Part shown: piece by piece, positions 40,794 through 46,842 of the stretch
How positions within the stretch are numbered: the stretch's first letter is position 1
How the letters are laid out: each line of letters opens with the position of its first letter
From: a virus
Strand: one strand, 5' to 3'
DNA length: 49,883 nt
IMG/VR virus record: IMGVR_UViG_3300033141_005088
Span: 1 to 49,883 of that record
Program-made: the position numbers and the translations under genes
Notes under the pieces: model-generated
What the model was told of the DNA's origin: nothing
The model's input: only the letters and a program-made list of their open reading frames with translations
Database searches by the model: none

Positions 40794-41030
40794 TCAAACT
40801 TTTACTTCCTTTAAATATCTCTCATAAGGAAGTAAGAGGTCTTCAGGATTGCCTTTAAACCTAAGAGTTTTGGCAATCTTTTTTAGAATTTCTTGGTTCG
40901 GAGAAATATAAGAGTTCTCTATGTATGATATCTCTGGTTGAGAAACTCCTGCAGCTTGAGCTAGTTCTATCTGCGTTATTTTCTTCTCTTTTCGGATAAC
41001 AGCTAAGGTTAATATCACACTCTTATTCAT
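40794..41030 (-). CDS. XRE-family transcription regulator, 78 aa
   Basis: AAGGAGGTGTGGA site. ITQIELAQAAGVSQPEISYI is a full helix-turn-helix, followed by ENSYISPNQEILKKIAKTLR, and a short tail, so it is only a DNA-binding domain. It is the first gene after the promoter with the TAACNNGTTA dyad, and heads the queuosine block. Inference: it binds that dyad at 41060-41069 and the copy at 37816-37825. Confidence 0.9.
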   Translation of the reverse strand: MNKSVILTLAVIRKEKKITQIELAQAAGVSQPEISYIENSYISPNQEILKKIAKTLRFKGNPEDLLLPYERYLKEVKV

Positions 41031-41055
41031 TCCACACCTCCTTATTTCTATAATA

Positions 41056-41084
41056 ATTATAACTTGTTAAAAGAACAAAATCAA
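41056..41084 (-). promoter_or_regulatory. Promoter with TAACNNGTTA operator, XRE/queuosine genes
   Basis: Minus strand TTGATT (41079-41084), 17 bases, TATAAT (41056-41061). The dyad TAACTTGTTA (41060-41069, plus strand) overlaps the -10. Closely matches 37812-37840 in both boxes, spacing and flanks. Confidence 0.7.
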
Positions 41085-41434
41085 GGCTCTATTACAGAAT
41101 CTATTACAACAGATATAGCTGCCTTGAGCCTAAAAAGGAGTTTTGGGTTTACAACAACCCCAGCAACTAAAACCATTAGGACCTGCTGCAGGAGTATTCT
41201 TATATACTCCTCAATCGCATCCGCTGTACCATCCATTTCTGGTCGGGCTTTCTCGTGCTCCCTAAGCTCTTCAAACAGACCGTCAAGACCTTCAGGCAAT
41301 GTGAGTTCCAGCCGGCTCCCGTTGTAGAGTTTCTTCATTACTTCTTCCACTTCTTTAAAAGAGCGGGCAGAGCCAGCAAACTCAAACGTTTCTTTTACAC
41401 AGTCTTCACCTTTAACGTCAAATGTCTTTGACAT
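41081..41434 (-). CDS. Hypothetical protein, 117 aa
   Basis: AAAGGAGATTAAG site. The first 75 residues are acidic and helical (SFKEVEEVMKKLYNGSRLEL), the last 40 hydrophobic (ILLQQVLMVLVAGVVVNPKL). The hydrophobic part may pack in an oligomer or touch the membrane. The end overlaps the -35 of the following promoter. No family is recognised. Confidence 0.65.
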   Translation of the reverse strand: MSKTFDVKGEDCVKETFEFAGSARSFKEVEEVMKKLYNGSRLELTLPEGLDGLFEELREHEKARPEMDGTADAIEEYIRILLQQVLMVLVAGVVVNPKLLFRLKAAISVVIDSVIEP

Positions 41435-41468
41435 CTTAATCTCCTTTCTCTTTTAATTGATAATGAAC

Positions 41469-41654
41469 TTACTCAATTGGACTAATCTTAACAAGGATTT
41501 TGTTCGGATTTCCCAGAACCTCAGCTTCTTCTTTTCTCAGGTAAATACTCTTTGGATATGGAGTTCCTTTATCTGAGTATCTTACAGCTCCTTTTGTTTC
41601 CTTGTCCTTTTCCATCTCAATCTGCAGTTTTGTCAGTTTTGTCAGTTTTGTCAT
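41469..41654 (-). CDS. Small hypothetical protein with N-terminal TKL repeats, 61 aa
   Basis: AAGGAGGCGTTAA site. The start MTKLTKLTKL comes from a 9-base DNA repeat. The rest (GTPYPKSIYLRKEEAEVLG, NPNKILVKISP) is a short beta domain like those found in small phage and clostridial proteins. The ATG overlaps the upstream stop. Role unknown. Confidence 0.65.
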   Translation of the reverse strand: MTKLTKLTKLQIEMEKDKETKGAVRYSDKGTPYPKSIYLRKEEAEVLGNPNKILVKISPIE

Positions 41655-41806
41655 TTAACGCCTCCTTTCTTTCGAGTCTTAAAGAAGATTGCATACAGTT
41701 CATTTTTCTTCTTCTTACGTAACTCACTTTGGTTCCAGTCCGGTCTATTCTCTTTAAACCATAACAACAACTGATATTTATACCTTGGTACCCAAAATGT
41801 TCTCAT
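41651..41806 (-). CDS. Small basic hypothetical protein, 51 aa
   Basis: Start at 41806, after TTGAGGAGGGTAAA; the frame upstream (to 41833) lacks a site. MRTFWVPRYKYQLLLWFKEN, then RPDWNQSELRKKKKNELYAI: basic and aromatic, ending in KTRKKGGVK. The RPDWN...L.KK.K..LYAI pattern is common in short phage proteins; function unknown. Coupled to the TKL-repeat gene. Confidence 0.62.
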   Translation of the reverse strand: MRTFWVPRYKYQLLLWFKENRPDWNQSELRKKKKNELYAIFFKTRKKGGVK

Positions 41807-41827
41807 TTTACCCTCCTCAATTTTCCC

Positions 41828-41873
41828 GCGCAACTTAACTCAATCAAGTACTTGAATGAGTATGCGCTTTTTT
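41828..41873 (+). terminator. Hairpin followed by T-run, opposite to gene direction
   Basis: GCGC (41828-41831) and GCGC (41864-41867) enclose a near-perfect inverted repeat (41838-41848 with 41851-41861, one mismatch); six T follow on the plus strand. It would stop rightward antisense transcription. Read leftward it forms a hairpin before the ribosome site of the gene at 41806. Confidence 0.45.
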
Positions 41874-41877
41874 ATTG

Positions 41878-42081
41878 TTATCGCCTTATACTAACACGCT
41901 TTCTAAAATCTGAATATGCCAATGTAATACCTTTTTTAAAACAATTAAAACAAATCTCAATATAAATCTGCGGTTTTGCCAAATAAAAAAGTTGCCCGAC
42001 TTTTGCTTTATACATGTTCACTACATAATAATAATCCTTAATTTCCTTTTTGCAGATATCGCATTGTTTAATATCACTCAT
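41878..42081 (-). CDS. Zinc-ribbon small protein, 67 aa
   Basis: AGGAGGTAAAAA site. CDICKKEI near the start and CFNCFKKG near residue 44-51 make a CxxC/CxxC zinc ribbon separated by about 35 residues with an aromatic strand-rich spacer. The C-terminus is basic (FRKRVSIRR). Perhaps a nucleic-acid-binding or host-takeover factor; no specific family. Confidence 0.68.
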   Translation of the reverse strand: MSDIKQCDICKKEIKDYYYVVNMYKAKVGQLFYLAKPQIYIEICFNCFKKGITLAYSDFRKRVSIRR

Positions 42082-42131
42082 TTTTTACCTCCTTCATACA
42101 TTCTTTTTTGAACCTTGTATTCTGAACATCT

Positions 42132-42524
42132 TTATAGGTATTCCTTCTTAGGTTTGGGTTTCTTCGCCTTCCCTAAAGAATACCTGGTAACATAATCAGG
42201 TATTCCTAGCTTCCTCTCTGCCAACCTATTTATCCTTTTCATTTCTTTCTTAAAATCTCTATCGTGTCCTCCTTCGGTGTACAGATGAATCATTTCATGC
42301 GCAAGAAGCTGACCTAAGCTATCCTCACCCTTCTCAATGTAATTCTTAATGTACCAGTACGAGAGTTTTATCAACCTGTGAGGTTTCCAACAACATGCTG
42401 CATTTGTAGTTAATCTTTTACTGATTTCGAATCTTACTTTTTCAACTTTAGGGACTCTACTGCCGAAAAATAGCTTCTTCAGCTTTTGGTACTCACTTTT
42501 TACTTCTTCTATTTCCATCTTCAT
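42132..42524 (-). CDS. SprT-like metallopeptidase
   Basis: 130 residues, AAAAGGAGGAAA site. LGQLLAHEMIHLYTEGGHDR contains HExxH plus a third His, the zinc site of SprT/Spartan-like proteases; ISKRLTTNAACCWKPHRLIK, with LSYWYI, is the usual preceding beta segment. No C-terminal zinc ribbon; the tail is basic. Eukaryotic relatives cut DNA-protein crosslinks. In the phage, a role in clearing proteins from DNA is inference. Confidence 0.82.
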   Translation of the reverse strand: MKMEIEEVKSEYQKLKKLFFGSRVPKVEKVRFEISKRLTTNAACCWKPHRLIKLSYWYIKNYIEKGEDSLGQLLAHEMIHLYTEGGHDRDFKKEMKRINRLAERKLGIPDYVTRYSLGKAKKPKPKKEYL

Positions 42525-42535
42525 TTTCCTCCTTT

Positions 42536-42727
42536 TTACATATTCTTAATCTTAATGCAAGCATAATATAGCTTTCTACTTTTTTTATGACAGTGTGGGC
42601 ATTCCAAACTACACATGTGTGTATGCTCCTGCCATAAAATTTTATCAAGCTTCTCAAGTAGGTCAGGTATAGGAATAACCGCCTTACAATACGGACATGT
42701 TACAAATTTTATTCCTCTATAATTCAT
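42536..42727 (-). CDS. Small zinc-finger protein, 63 aa
   Basis: AAGGAGATAAAAG site. CPYCKAVIPIPDLL near residue 11 and CSLECPHCHKKSRKLYYAC near 39-57 give two Cys pairs and extra Cys/His for one or two zinc ions. HTHMC adds His. It lies directly upstream of the SprT-like gene and could be its partner. No named family. Confidence 0.65.
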   Translation of the reverse strand: MNYRGIKFVTCPYCKAVIPIPDLLEKLDKILWQEHTHMCSLECPHCHKKSRKLYYACIKIKNM

Positions 42728-42745
42728 CTTTTATCTCCTTTAATT

Positions 42746-42976
42746 TTAGATTGTGTTATATAGATTTAAGAACCAATGGTACGTATTCCAGGCTGGCTTA
42801 TATTCATATCCTAATACGTAAAACTTTTCTTCGTTGATATTTTCAATGTAAGTACCTTTTTTAAGTGTGAATACTTTTTTATCAGTTTGCTTTTTAAAAA
42901 CCTCTTCTAGTCTATACACATCAGTAATTGTTTTGACAATCCCGCTACTGATTGTTGTGTATTTATATCTCTTCAT
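42746..42976 (-). CDS. Hypothetical protein, 76 aa
   Basis: AGGAGGTAAAA site. Basic start MKRYKYTTISSGIVKTITDV, then a helix, then a beta-rich aromatic end (EKFYVLGYEYKPAWNTYHWF). No Cys. Compact globular protein likely. Two bases separate it from the upstream gene, so it is in the same operon. Function unknown. Confidence 0.62.
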   Translation of the reverse strand: MKRYKYTTISSGIVKTITDVYRLEEVFKKQTDKKVFTLKKGTYIENINEEKFYVLGYEYKPAWNTYHWFLNLYNTI

Positions 42977-42978
42977 TT

Positions 42979-43176
42979 TTACCTCCTAACAAACTCGTCT
43001 AATATATCATTTAAATTATACCGACGGCCGTGATAAAAAACAAAGTAGCTGTCATTATCTTTTTGGACTTGATAATATCTATTAAAAAACCACAACAGTG
43101 AAAATTTATCTCTATGATAGCCGTATTTTTTACACCATTTACAGTACCGTGCCTGTACCTGCTTTTTAGTTTTCAT
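42979..43176 (-). CDS. Small CxxC basic protein, 65 aa
   Basis: ATG at 43176 after AGAGGTTTGAA; the earlier TTG (43191) lies in that site. KTKKQVQARYCKWCKKYGYH has one CxxC and Trp between the Cys, then an aromatic stretch (FSLLWFFNRYYQVQKD) and YHGRRYNLNDILDEFV. Basic; perhaps nucleic-acid binding. Unknown family. Confidence 0.6.
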   Translation of the reverse strand: MKTKKQVQARYCKWCKKYGYHRDKFSLLWFFNRYYQVQKDNDSYFVFYHGRRYNLNDILDEFVRR

Positions 43177-43187
43177 TTCAAACCTCT

Positions 43188-43268
43188 TCAACGGAGTATT
43201 ATTAATAAAATTATGATACCTACTATAACAAGTCCAAGAGCATACGGATACAATCCGTCAATATCCAT
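43188..43268 (-). CDS. Micro membrane protein, 26 aa
   Basis: ATG at 43268 after AAAGGAGGTAAAAG, overlapping the upstream stop. The product has a short acidic head (MDIDGLYPYA) and one membrane helix (LGLVIVGIIILLIILR). It is too short for most gene callers. The strong site and coupled overlap make translation plausible. Role unknown. Confidence 0.55.
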   Translation of the reverse strand: MDIDGLYPYALGLVIVGIIILLIILR

Positions 43269-43464
43269 CTTTTACCTCCTTTTTACTTTTTAATACTATC
43301 AACTCAATTAAGCACTTTGGCATTCTTGGGTCATCAAAATCAAGGTTCCGTCTTTTTAATACTACTTCATGACCCTGCCGTTCGATTTTCCTTTTTTCTT
43401 CTAACGCTTGAGACTCTTTAAAGCACGTCCGAATCTCCAATATGTCTTCTCTTTCTATTTTCAT
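43258..43464 (-). CDS. Hypothetical charged protein, 68 aa
   Basis: AAGGAGGTAAAAG site after the first intergenic hairpin. MKIEREDILEIRTCFKESQA, then a basic helix and DFDDPRMPKCLIELIVLKSK. Two Cys. It overlaps the micro membrane-protein gene. No family is recognised. Confidence 0.6.
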   Translation of the reverse strand: MKIEREDILEIRTCFKESQALEEKRKIERQGHEVVLKRRNLDFDDPRMPKCLIELIVLKSKKEVKDGY

Positions 43465-43483
43465 CTTTTACCTCCTTAATTTT

Positions 43484-43531
43484 AATAATCTCAACTAAGC
43501 CTCCATTCCTGGAGGCAAAGTTCAAATTATT
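43484..43531 (-). repeat. Intergenic structured repeat, copy 1
   Basis: On the minus strand an outer stem AATAATTTGAAC/GTTGAGATTATT encloses an inner stem GCCTCCA-GGAA-TGGAGGC. It has the same plan as the copies at 43840, 44186 and 44419 but with compensatory base changes (AAC/GTT for AAGG/CCTT and a wholly different inner stem). It lies between two gene ends and directly before a ribosome site. Confidence 0.75.
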
Positions 43532-43820
43532 TCAACAGTTTCTCTTCACGCAAAAATGTGCATACACCATCATAGTCATCCTCGGTATAAACGGCGTTGT
43601 CAATTCCGCTTCCAAGCTGGGGTAGATGTTCGGTGTTCTCCCAGAAATGCCCATCTGCCCATTCTGCGGTTTTTCTGTCATGGTCTACAATAATAATGAG
43701 ACGATAGCCTTCTCTTTCGTATGGTGTGAGACTTTCTAGAAGTTCCGGTACATCAACATCGGATGAAAAATATCTCTTTGCTTCTTCATAATCGAGTTCA
43801 AATTCTTGTATACCTTTCAT
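43527..43820 (-). CDS. Hypothetical acidic protein, 97 aa
   Basis: ATG at 43820 after AGGAGGTATAAA; the frame upstream lacks a site. MKGIQEFELDYEEAKRYFSS, a beta hairpin GYRLIIIVDHDRKTAEWADG, and YTEDDYDGVCTFLREEKLL. The net charge is strongly negative, which may hint at DNA mimicry or host-protein binding, but this is only inference. Flanked by structured repeats on both sides; its stop codon is inside copy 1. Confidence 0.65.
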   Translation of the reverse strand: MKGIQEFELDYEEAKRYFSSDVDVPELLESLTPYEREGYRLIIIVDHDRKTAEWADGHFWENTEHLPQLGSGIDNAVYTEDDYDGVCTFLREEKLLK

Positions 43821-43839
43821 TTTATACCTCCTTGATTTT

Positions 43840-43889
43840 AATAATCTCAAGGAAGAGCATTATTTCTAATGCTCAACCTTCAAATTATT
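43840..43889 (-). repeat. Intergenic structured repeat, copy 2
   Basis: Minus strand: AATAATTTGAAGG pairs with CCTTGAGATTATT (12 of 13), a TT/TT internal loop follows, then GAGCATTA-GAAA-TAATGCTC with a GNRA loop. Identical core to copy 3. It precedes the ribosome site of the gene starting at 43820. Confidence 0.8.
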
Positions 43890-43901
43890 TATCTTCTTCA
43901 C

Positions 43902-44162
43902 TCAACTATTCAACCATTCAATAAGAGCTATCATATCATCTAATGCTGCTAATGTAACGGCTTCACTATCTATGGAACTTCCTGCTCCTTGGACAGGCCG
44001 TCTCTTGTAGAACCTGGCTTCAGGATTTTCTTCCAATTCTTTAATCATAGCCTGTAAGTCTCTAACCAACCATTTAGCACTGCTAATTAAGTCATCTCTA
44101 GCTCGATTTCTTTTTGATTTTAGTGTTCTCAACAGAGTTTCATTTTTCTCTTTTAAATTCAT
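43902..44162 (-). CDS. Hypothetical helical protein, 86 aa
   Basis: AGGAGATTACG site. Mostly helical: MNLKEKNETLLRTLKSKRNR, LISSAKWLVRDLQAMIKELE, then a loop YKRRPVQGAGSSIDSEAVTL and a last helix DDMIALIEWL. No Cys or membrane part. Flanked by structured repeat copies 2 and 3. Function unknown. Confidence 0.65.
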   Translation of the reverse strand: MNLKEKNETLLRTLKSKRNRARDDLISSAKWLVRDLQAMIKELEENPEARFYKRRPVQGAGSSIDSEAVTLAALDDMIALIEWLNS

Positions 44163-44185
44163 CGTAATCTCCTTTTCACAATTTT

Positions 44186-44235
44186 AATAATCTCAAGGAA
44201 GAGCATTATTTCTAATGCTCAACCTTCAAATTATT
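44186..44235 (-). repeat. Intergenic structured repeat, copy 3
   Basis: Same sequence core as copy 2 (outer stem, TT/TT loop, 8-bp inner stem with GAAA loop). The stop codon of the upstream 55-residue gene (44234-44236) lies at its edge, so the RNA begins exactly where translation ends. Confidence 0.8.
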
Positions 44236-44401
44236 AAACTCTCATTTGTGTTTTTAATATCTGACAATATTCAATTACCTTGTTCAGTAATACTCCCATA
44301 TCTTTTCTATTACCTTGATATAGAGCGCAGTGATTGATTGTGTCTTTAATTTCCTGGAATCCTTGTTTTACTTTTTTACTTTCTTTTCTTGCTTCTTTCA
44401 T
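44234..44401 (-). CDS. Small helical protein, 55 aa
   Basis: ATG at 44401 after AAAGGAGGAAAA. MKEARKESKKVKQGFQEIKD then HCALYQGNRKDMGVLLNKVI and EYCQILKTQMRV: a basic helix and an amphipathic helix with two Cys. Flanked by structured repeats 3 and 4. Unknown family. Confidence 0.6.
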   Translation of the reverse strand: MKEARKESKKVKQGFQEIKDTINHCALYQGNRKDMGVLLNKVIEYCQILKTQMRV

Positions 44402-44418
44402 TTTTCCTCCTTTAATTT

Positions 44419-44470
44419 AATAATACTCAAGGAGGGATACCGCTTAGAGTACCCAACCTTCAATATTATT
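44419..44470 (-). repeat. Intergenic structured repeat, copy 4
   Basis: Minus strand: AATAATATTGAAGG pairs with CCTTGAGTATTATT; the inner part GGGTAC...GTATCCC forms a stem with one bulged T and a larger loop. The outer stem is conserved and includes a further covarying pair (A-T added), while the inner stem is unrelated in sequence to the other copies. Confidence 0.7.
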
Positions 44471-44472
44471 AT

Positions 44473-44586
44473 CTATTTACCTATGACACTCCGCTTTGTA
44501 AGCCTTTCCACTCTGATTAGTTTGCCTCTGGTGCTTCCCCTTTGGCTTTTCCTCTTTATTCTTACTTCCTTATTTGTGTTTTTCAA
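44473..44586 (-). CDS. Possible very basic 37-aa peptide with TTG start
   Basis: Open frame just downstream of the promoter at 44614-44642: TTG at 44586, product MKNTNKEVRIKRKSQRGSTR then GKLIRVERLTKRSVIGK. The net charge is very high and the composition resembles ribosomal or DNA-condensing peptides. No good ribosome site is seen, so it may also be untranslated leader. The rest of the 210-base gap holds the promoter. Confidence 0.3.
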   Translation of the reverse strand: MKNTNKEVRIKRKSQRGSTRGKLIRVERLTKRSVIGK

Positions 44587-44613
44587 TGAACTTTTCTTAT
44601 TCTTCTTATTATT

Positions 44614-44642
44614 ATTATAAGGGAAAAAACTACAAAAGTCAA
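44614..44642 (-). promoter_or_regulatory. Strong promoter for the leftward small-gene block
   Basis: Minus strand TTGACT (44637-44642), 17 bases, TATAAT (44614-44619): near-consensus. It begins the transcript carrying the genes with intergenic hairpins. A T-rich run lies just upstream of the -35. Confidence 0.72.
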
Positions 44643-44682
44643 CCCCTTTTTCAAAAATTTTTTGAAAATTTTTTCTGTGAAT

Positions 44683-44904
44683 TTAGACTGTTTTCTCCTT
44701 ATAACAGCTAGTATGTAAGTGGGCGCCATCATCATCTATGGCGTGGGAAAGTGCTTCTATCTTCTTACCGCAGACACTACAATAAAGGATGTTTCCACAC
44801 TCATCTCTTGCATATCTGAACTGCTCACTGTATTCATCATAAGACCCGAAGTACCCTACTGGTTTATGCCCGTACTTGTTACTCTCTCCCATCTTAATGC
44901 TCAT
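44683..44904 (-). CDS. Zinc-binding small protein, 73 aa
   Basis: AGGAGGAGGAAAA site; ATGA overlap with the upstream gene. CGNILYCSVCGKKIEALSHA, then DDDGAHLHTSCYKE: Cys at about 36, 42, 45 and 67 with His near the end, a plausible LIM-like single zinc site. Last gene before the intergenic promoter at 44.6 kb. Function unknown. Confidence 0.65.
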   Translation of the reverse strand: MSIKMGESNKYGHKPVGYFGSYDEYSEQFRYARDECGNILYCSVCGKKIEALSHAIDDDGAHLHTSCYKEKTV

Positions 44905-45518
44905 TTTTCCTCCTCCTCCTTAAAAATAACTCCCTCATTTATTACTCTTACCTTTAATCTCTGCTTTCCAAACTTAAATGCTTTTTCTTTATCCTTAAAT
45001 AGAATGTCTATCCAATTTTCGTCTTCCCAACCATCTTCTGTTTTATAACCTAATCCTCTATCCAAGATTATAAAAGCACCCATTCCTTCTATTTCTACAA
45101 CAGAATAGAGTGGAATACAGTTAGAAGCTGCAATAGGAAGCTTGGACATATATGGTTTGTTTACATCAAACCCTGCAGCTACAATATTGTTCGTCCCTTG
45201 AGGATAAGTAGGGTCATTAGCAGTATAAGCGGTTACCGTGAATTCTCTCCACTTGTTACCCTCATTATCAAAATAATATGGTATCTCCCGCTTCACGTAT
45301 TTTATTCTTACGTCTCTGATTGTTTCTTTAATCTTTTGGGAATCAAAACTTTTAGTTTTATTATCCGACAATCTTGCCAAACTAAATTTCCCGCTTATAC
45401 CCAAGTAATTTAGACAAATTGATATAGTTAGCGCAACCAGCATAATGTAAATCACAAAAGTTTTCACTACGCTAATCAATGCTCTTCTTTTTTGCCAAGA
45501 AAACTTAAATTTGTTCAT
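44901..45518 (-). CDS. Membrane-anchored 3D-domain protein (cell-wall-active)
   Basis: 205 residues. A basic start and one transmembrane helix at about 17-38 (VVKTFVIYIMLVALTISICL). After a linker, residues 90-200 are a 3D domain: FTVTAYTANDPTYPQGTNNI, AASNCIPLYSVVEIEGMGAF, ILDRGLGY and WIDILF with its conserved Asp triad. The fold is shared with MltA, YuiC and Rpf-like lytic transglycosylases. Located in the early region, away from the lysis genes, so it may remodel the wall rather than lyse. Confidence 0.8.
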   Translation of the reverse strand: MNKFKFSWQKRRALISVVKTFVIYIMLVALTISICLNYLGISGKFSLARLSDNKTKSFDSQKIKETIRDVRIKYVKREIPYYFDNEGNKWREFTVTAYTANDPTYPQGTNNIVAAGFDVNKPYMSKLPIAASNCIPLYSVVEIEGMGAFIILDRGLGYKTEDGWEDENWIDILFKDKEKAFKFGKQRLKVRVINEGVIFKEEEEK

Positions 45519-45539
45519 TTTATAACCTCCAATTCTATC

Positions 45540-46373
45540 TTATTCATATCTTTTTAGCACTTTCCACGCTACAGTCTCATATACCTTACCAGACTTTGTG
45601 TCAACGAGGTTTAGACCTAAAAACTCATATTTCCCAGCACCTTTTGTGTGATAAGGCATGCAGACATAGATTGATTTTATGCGTCCATTTGAGAGCATAT
45701 ACTTTGTGTAACTTTCAAACTGTCTTACAATTGAGAGATTATTATATCCGAGCTTCTCTGAGCCATAGAAAAAACAATGCTTATTGTTTATAAATTTTGT
45801 ACCTCCTGGGAAGATTTCCAGGAAGTGACGCAAAGTGCGAACGTTACAAGCATTATCTGTATGAAACGAGATATAATCATAACTATAATCGCACCTCAAA
45901 AATGACCGGTAGTAATCAAAGAAGTTACAAGCCATTTCACCAACTGCAAGCGAGACGTTATACCAACTTTTCATAAACGTACTCATATATCTATTAATAT
46001 TATGTACCTCTGAAACACTAAAACGCTCTAGAGATTCATTCACAAATGAGAAGATTAACTCACCACTATAACCTGCCAGCCTAAAATAATCCTTCAAAAA
46101 AGCTGTAAAATCTATCATCCCTTTCACGTCACAACCGCGAGGGTCAATGACTAAAAATATCTCTTTAGGGTCAGATTTTATTGCATCTTCAATTTGCTGT
46201 TTATACGTTCTCATATCTAAATATACATATTTAGCCCAATCATCATAATCACAACGGCGACGAGCTAAGAAATTACCTTTATTATAGTCATCCAGCATCA
46301 TCCTGAGACATATACGATTACCCAGAGGAATAATAGGATGATAGCCAGAATGAACTACCCCGAGTTTATTCAT
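45540..46373 (-). CDS. Glycosidase-like TIM-barrel protein, probably inactive
   Basis: 277 residues. The plan resembles clan-A glycosidases and, loosely, the endolysin N-domain: EIFLVIDPRG, LIFSFVNES (Asn-Glu after strand 4), YISFHTDN (conserved His), but the strand-7 position reads KFINNKH, with Asn where the nucleophile Glu is expected. Many aromatic residues could still bind sugar. It lacks a signal peptide. Perhaps a carbohydrate-binding regulator or an unknown enzyme. The start overlaps the preceding membrane-peptide stop. Confidence 0.55.
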   Translation of the reverse strand: MNKLGVVHSGYHPIIPLGNRICLRMMLDDYNKGNFLARRRCDYDDWAKYVYLDMRTYKQQIEDAIKSDPKEIFLVIDPRGCDVKGMIDFTAFLKDYFRLAGYSGELIFSFVNESLERFSVSEVHNINRYMSTFMKSWYNVSLAVGEMACNFFDYYRSFLRCDYSYDYISFHTDNACNVRTLRHFLEIFPGGTKFINNKHCFFYGSEKLGYNNLSIVRQFESYTKYMLSNGRIKSIYVCMPYHTKGAGKYEFLGLNLVDTKSGKVYETVAWKVLKRYE

Positions 46374-46480
46374 AACACACCCTCACATTTTAAGATTAAT
46401 AATATCAGCAAAACAAGTAGCGTAAACAACAAATCGCAAAAAACAATTATATTCACTTTCACATCTTTATCCCACCACAC
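46370..46480 (-). CDS. Micro membrane protein with GTG start, 36 aa
   Basis: GTG at 46480 after AAAGGAGGTAAATA. The product MWWDKDVKVN then IIVFCDLLFTLLVLLILLIL is a single membrane helix with a short CEGVL tail. The TGA overlaps the ATG of the glycosidase-like gene, so the two are coupled. Too short for most gene callers. Role unknown; it might anchor its partner. Confidence 0.55.
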   Translation of the reverse strand: MWWDKDVKVNIIVFCDLLFTLLVLLILLILKCEGVL

Positions 46481-46494
46481 TATTTACCTCCTTT

Positions 46495-46842
46495 CTAATA
46501 AAATCTTACTAACCCTGATAAGGTTTTAGTCAGTTCATACATCAATATTTCTTCAAATTCCTGTACTTTTAGATACAAAGCAGAATTACTAGGCATACAT
46601 ACAACTATTAGGTTAAACAAAAATAACTCCAACGTCTTCCCAAACATAACTTTTAGCACTTCTTTCTCGCTTTCAGAGAGCTTTTTTGCTATCTCTTTAA
46701 TACCCTTCTCCATCCAATCTGGTAACTGTACTGATATAGATGCTCCTTTTATACTACTTTTCATCTGTTCTGGTATTTCTAATTTTGTCTCCTCTTCTAA
46801 TCTTTTTAATATATCTTTATAATCTGCTATTATTGCCTTCAT
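46495..46842 (-). CDS. Hypothetical helical protein, 115 aa
   Basis: GTGAGGAAAA site and ATGA overlap with the upstream gene. Helical throughout: ADYKDILKRLEEETKLEIPE, WMEKGIKEIAKKLSESEKEV, and a hydrophobic helix LELFLFNLIVVCMPSNSALY. No motif is recognised. It is separated from the micro membrane gene by 14 bases. Could be membrane-associated. Confidence 0.62.
   Translation of the reverse strand: MKAIIADYKDILKRLEEETKLEIPEQMKSSIKGASISVQLPDWMEKGIKEIAKKLSESEKEVLKVMFGKTLELFLFNLIVVCMPSNSALYLKVQEFEEILMYELTKTLSGLVRFY

Noticed and set aside
40794-41030. Lysogeny repressor
   Set aside because: The XRE protein is only a short DNA-binding domain in a queuosine operon. There is no integrase, Cro-like partner or attachment site, so a prophage switch is not supported.
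44330-44620. 96-codon plus-strand Phe/Leu-rich frame
   Set aside because: It is antisense to a small gene, a structured repeat and a strong leftward promoter, and its composition is the mirror of Lys/Glu-rich coding sequence.
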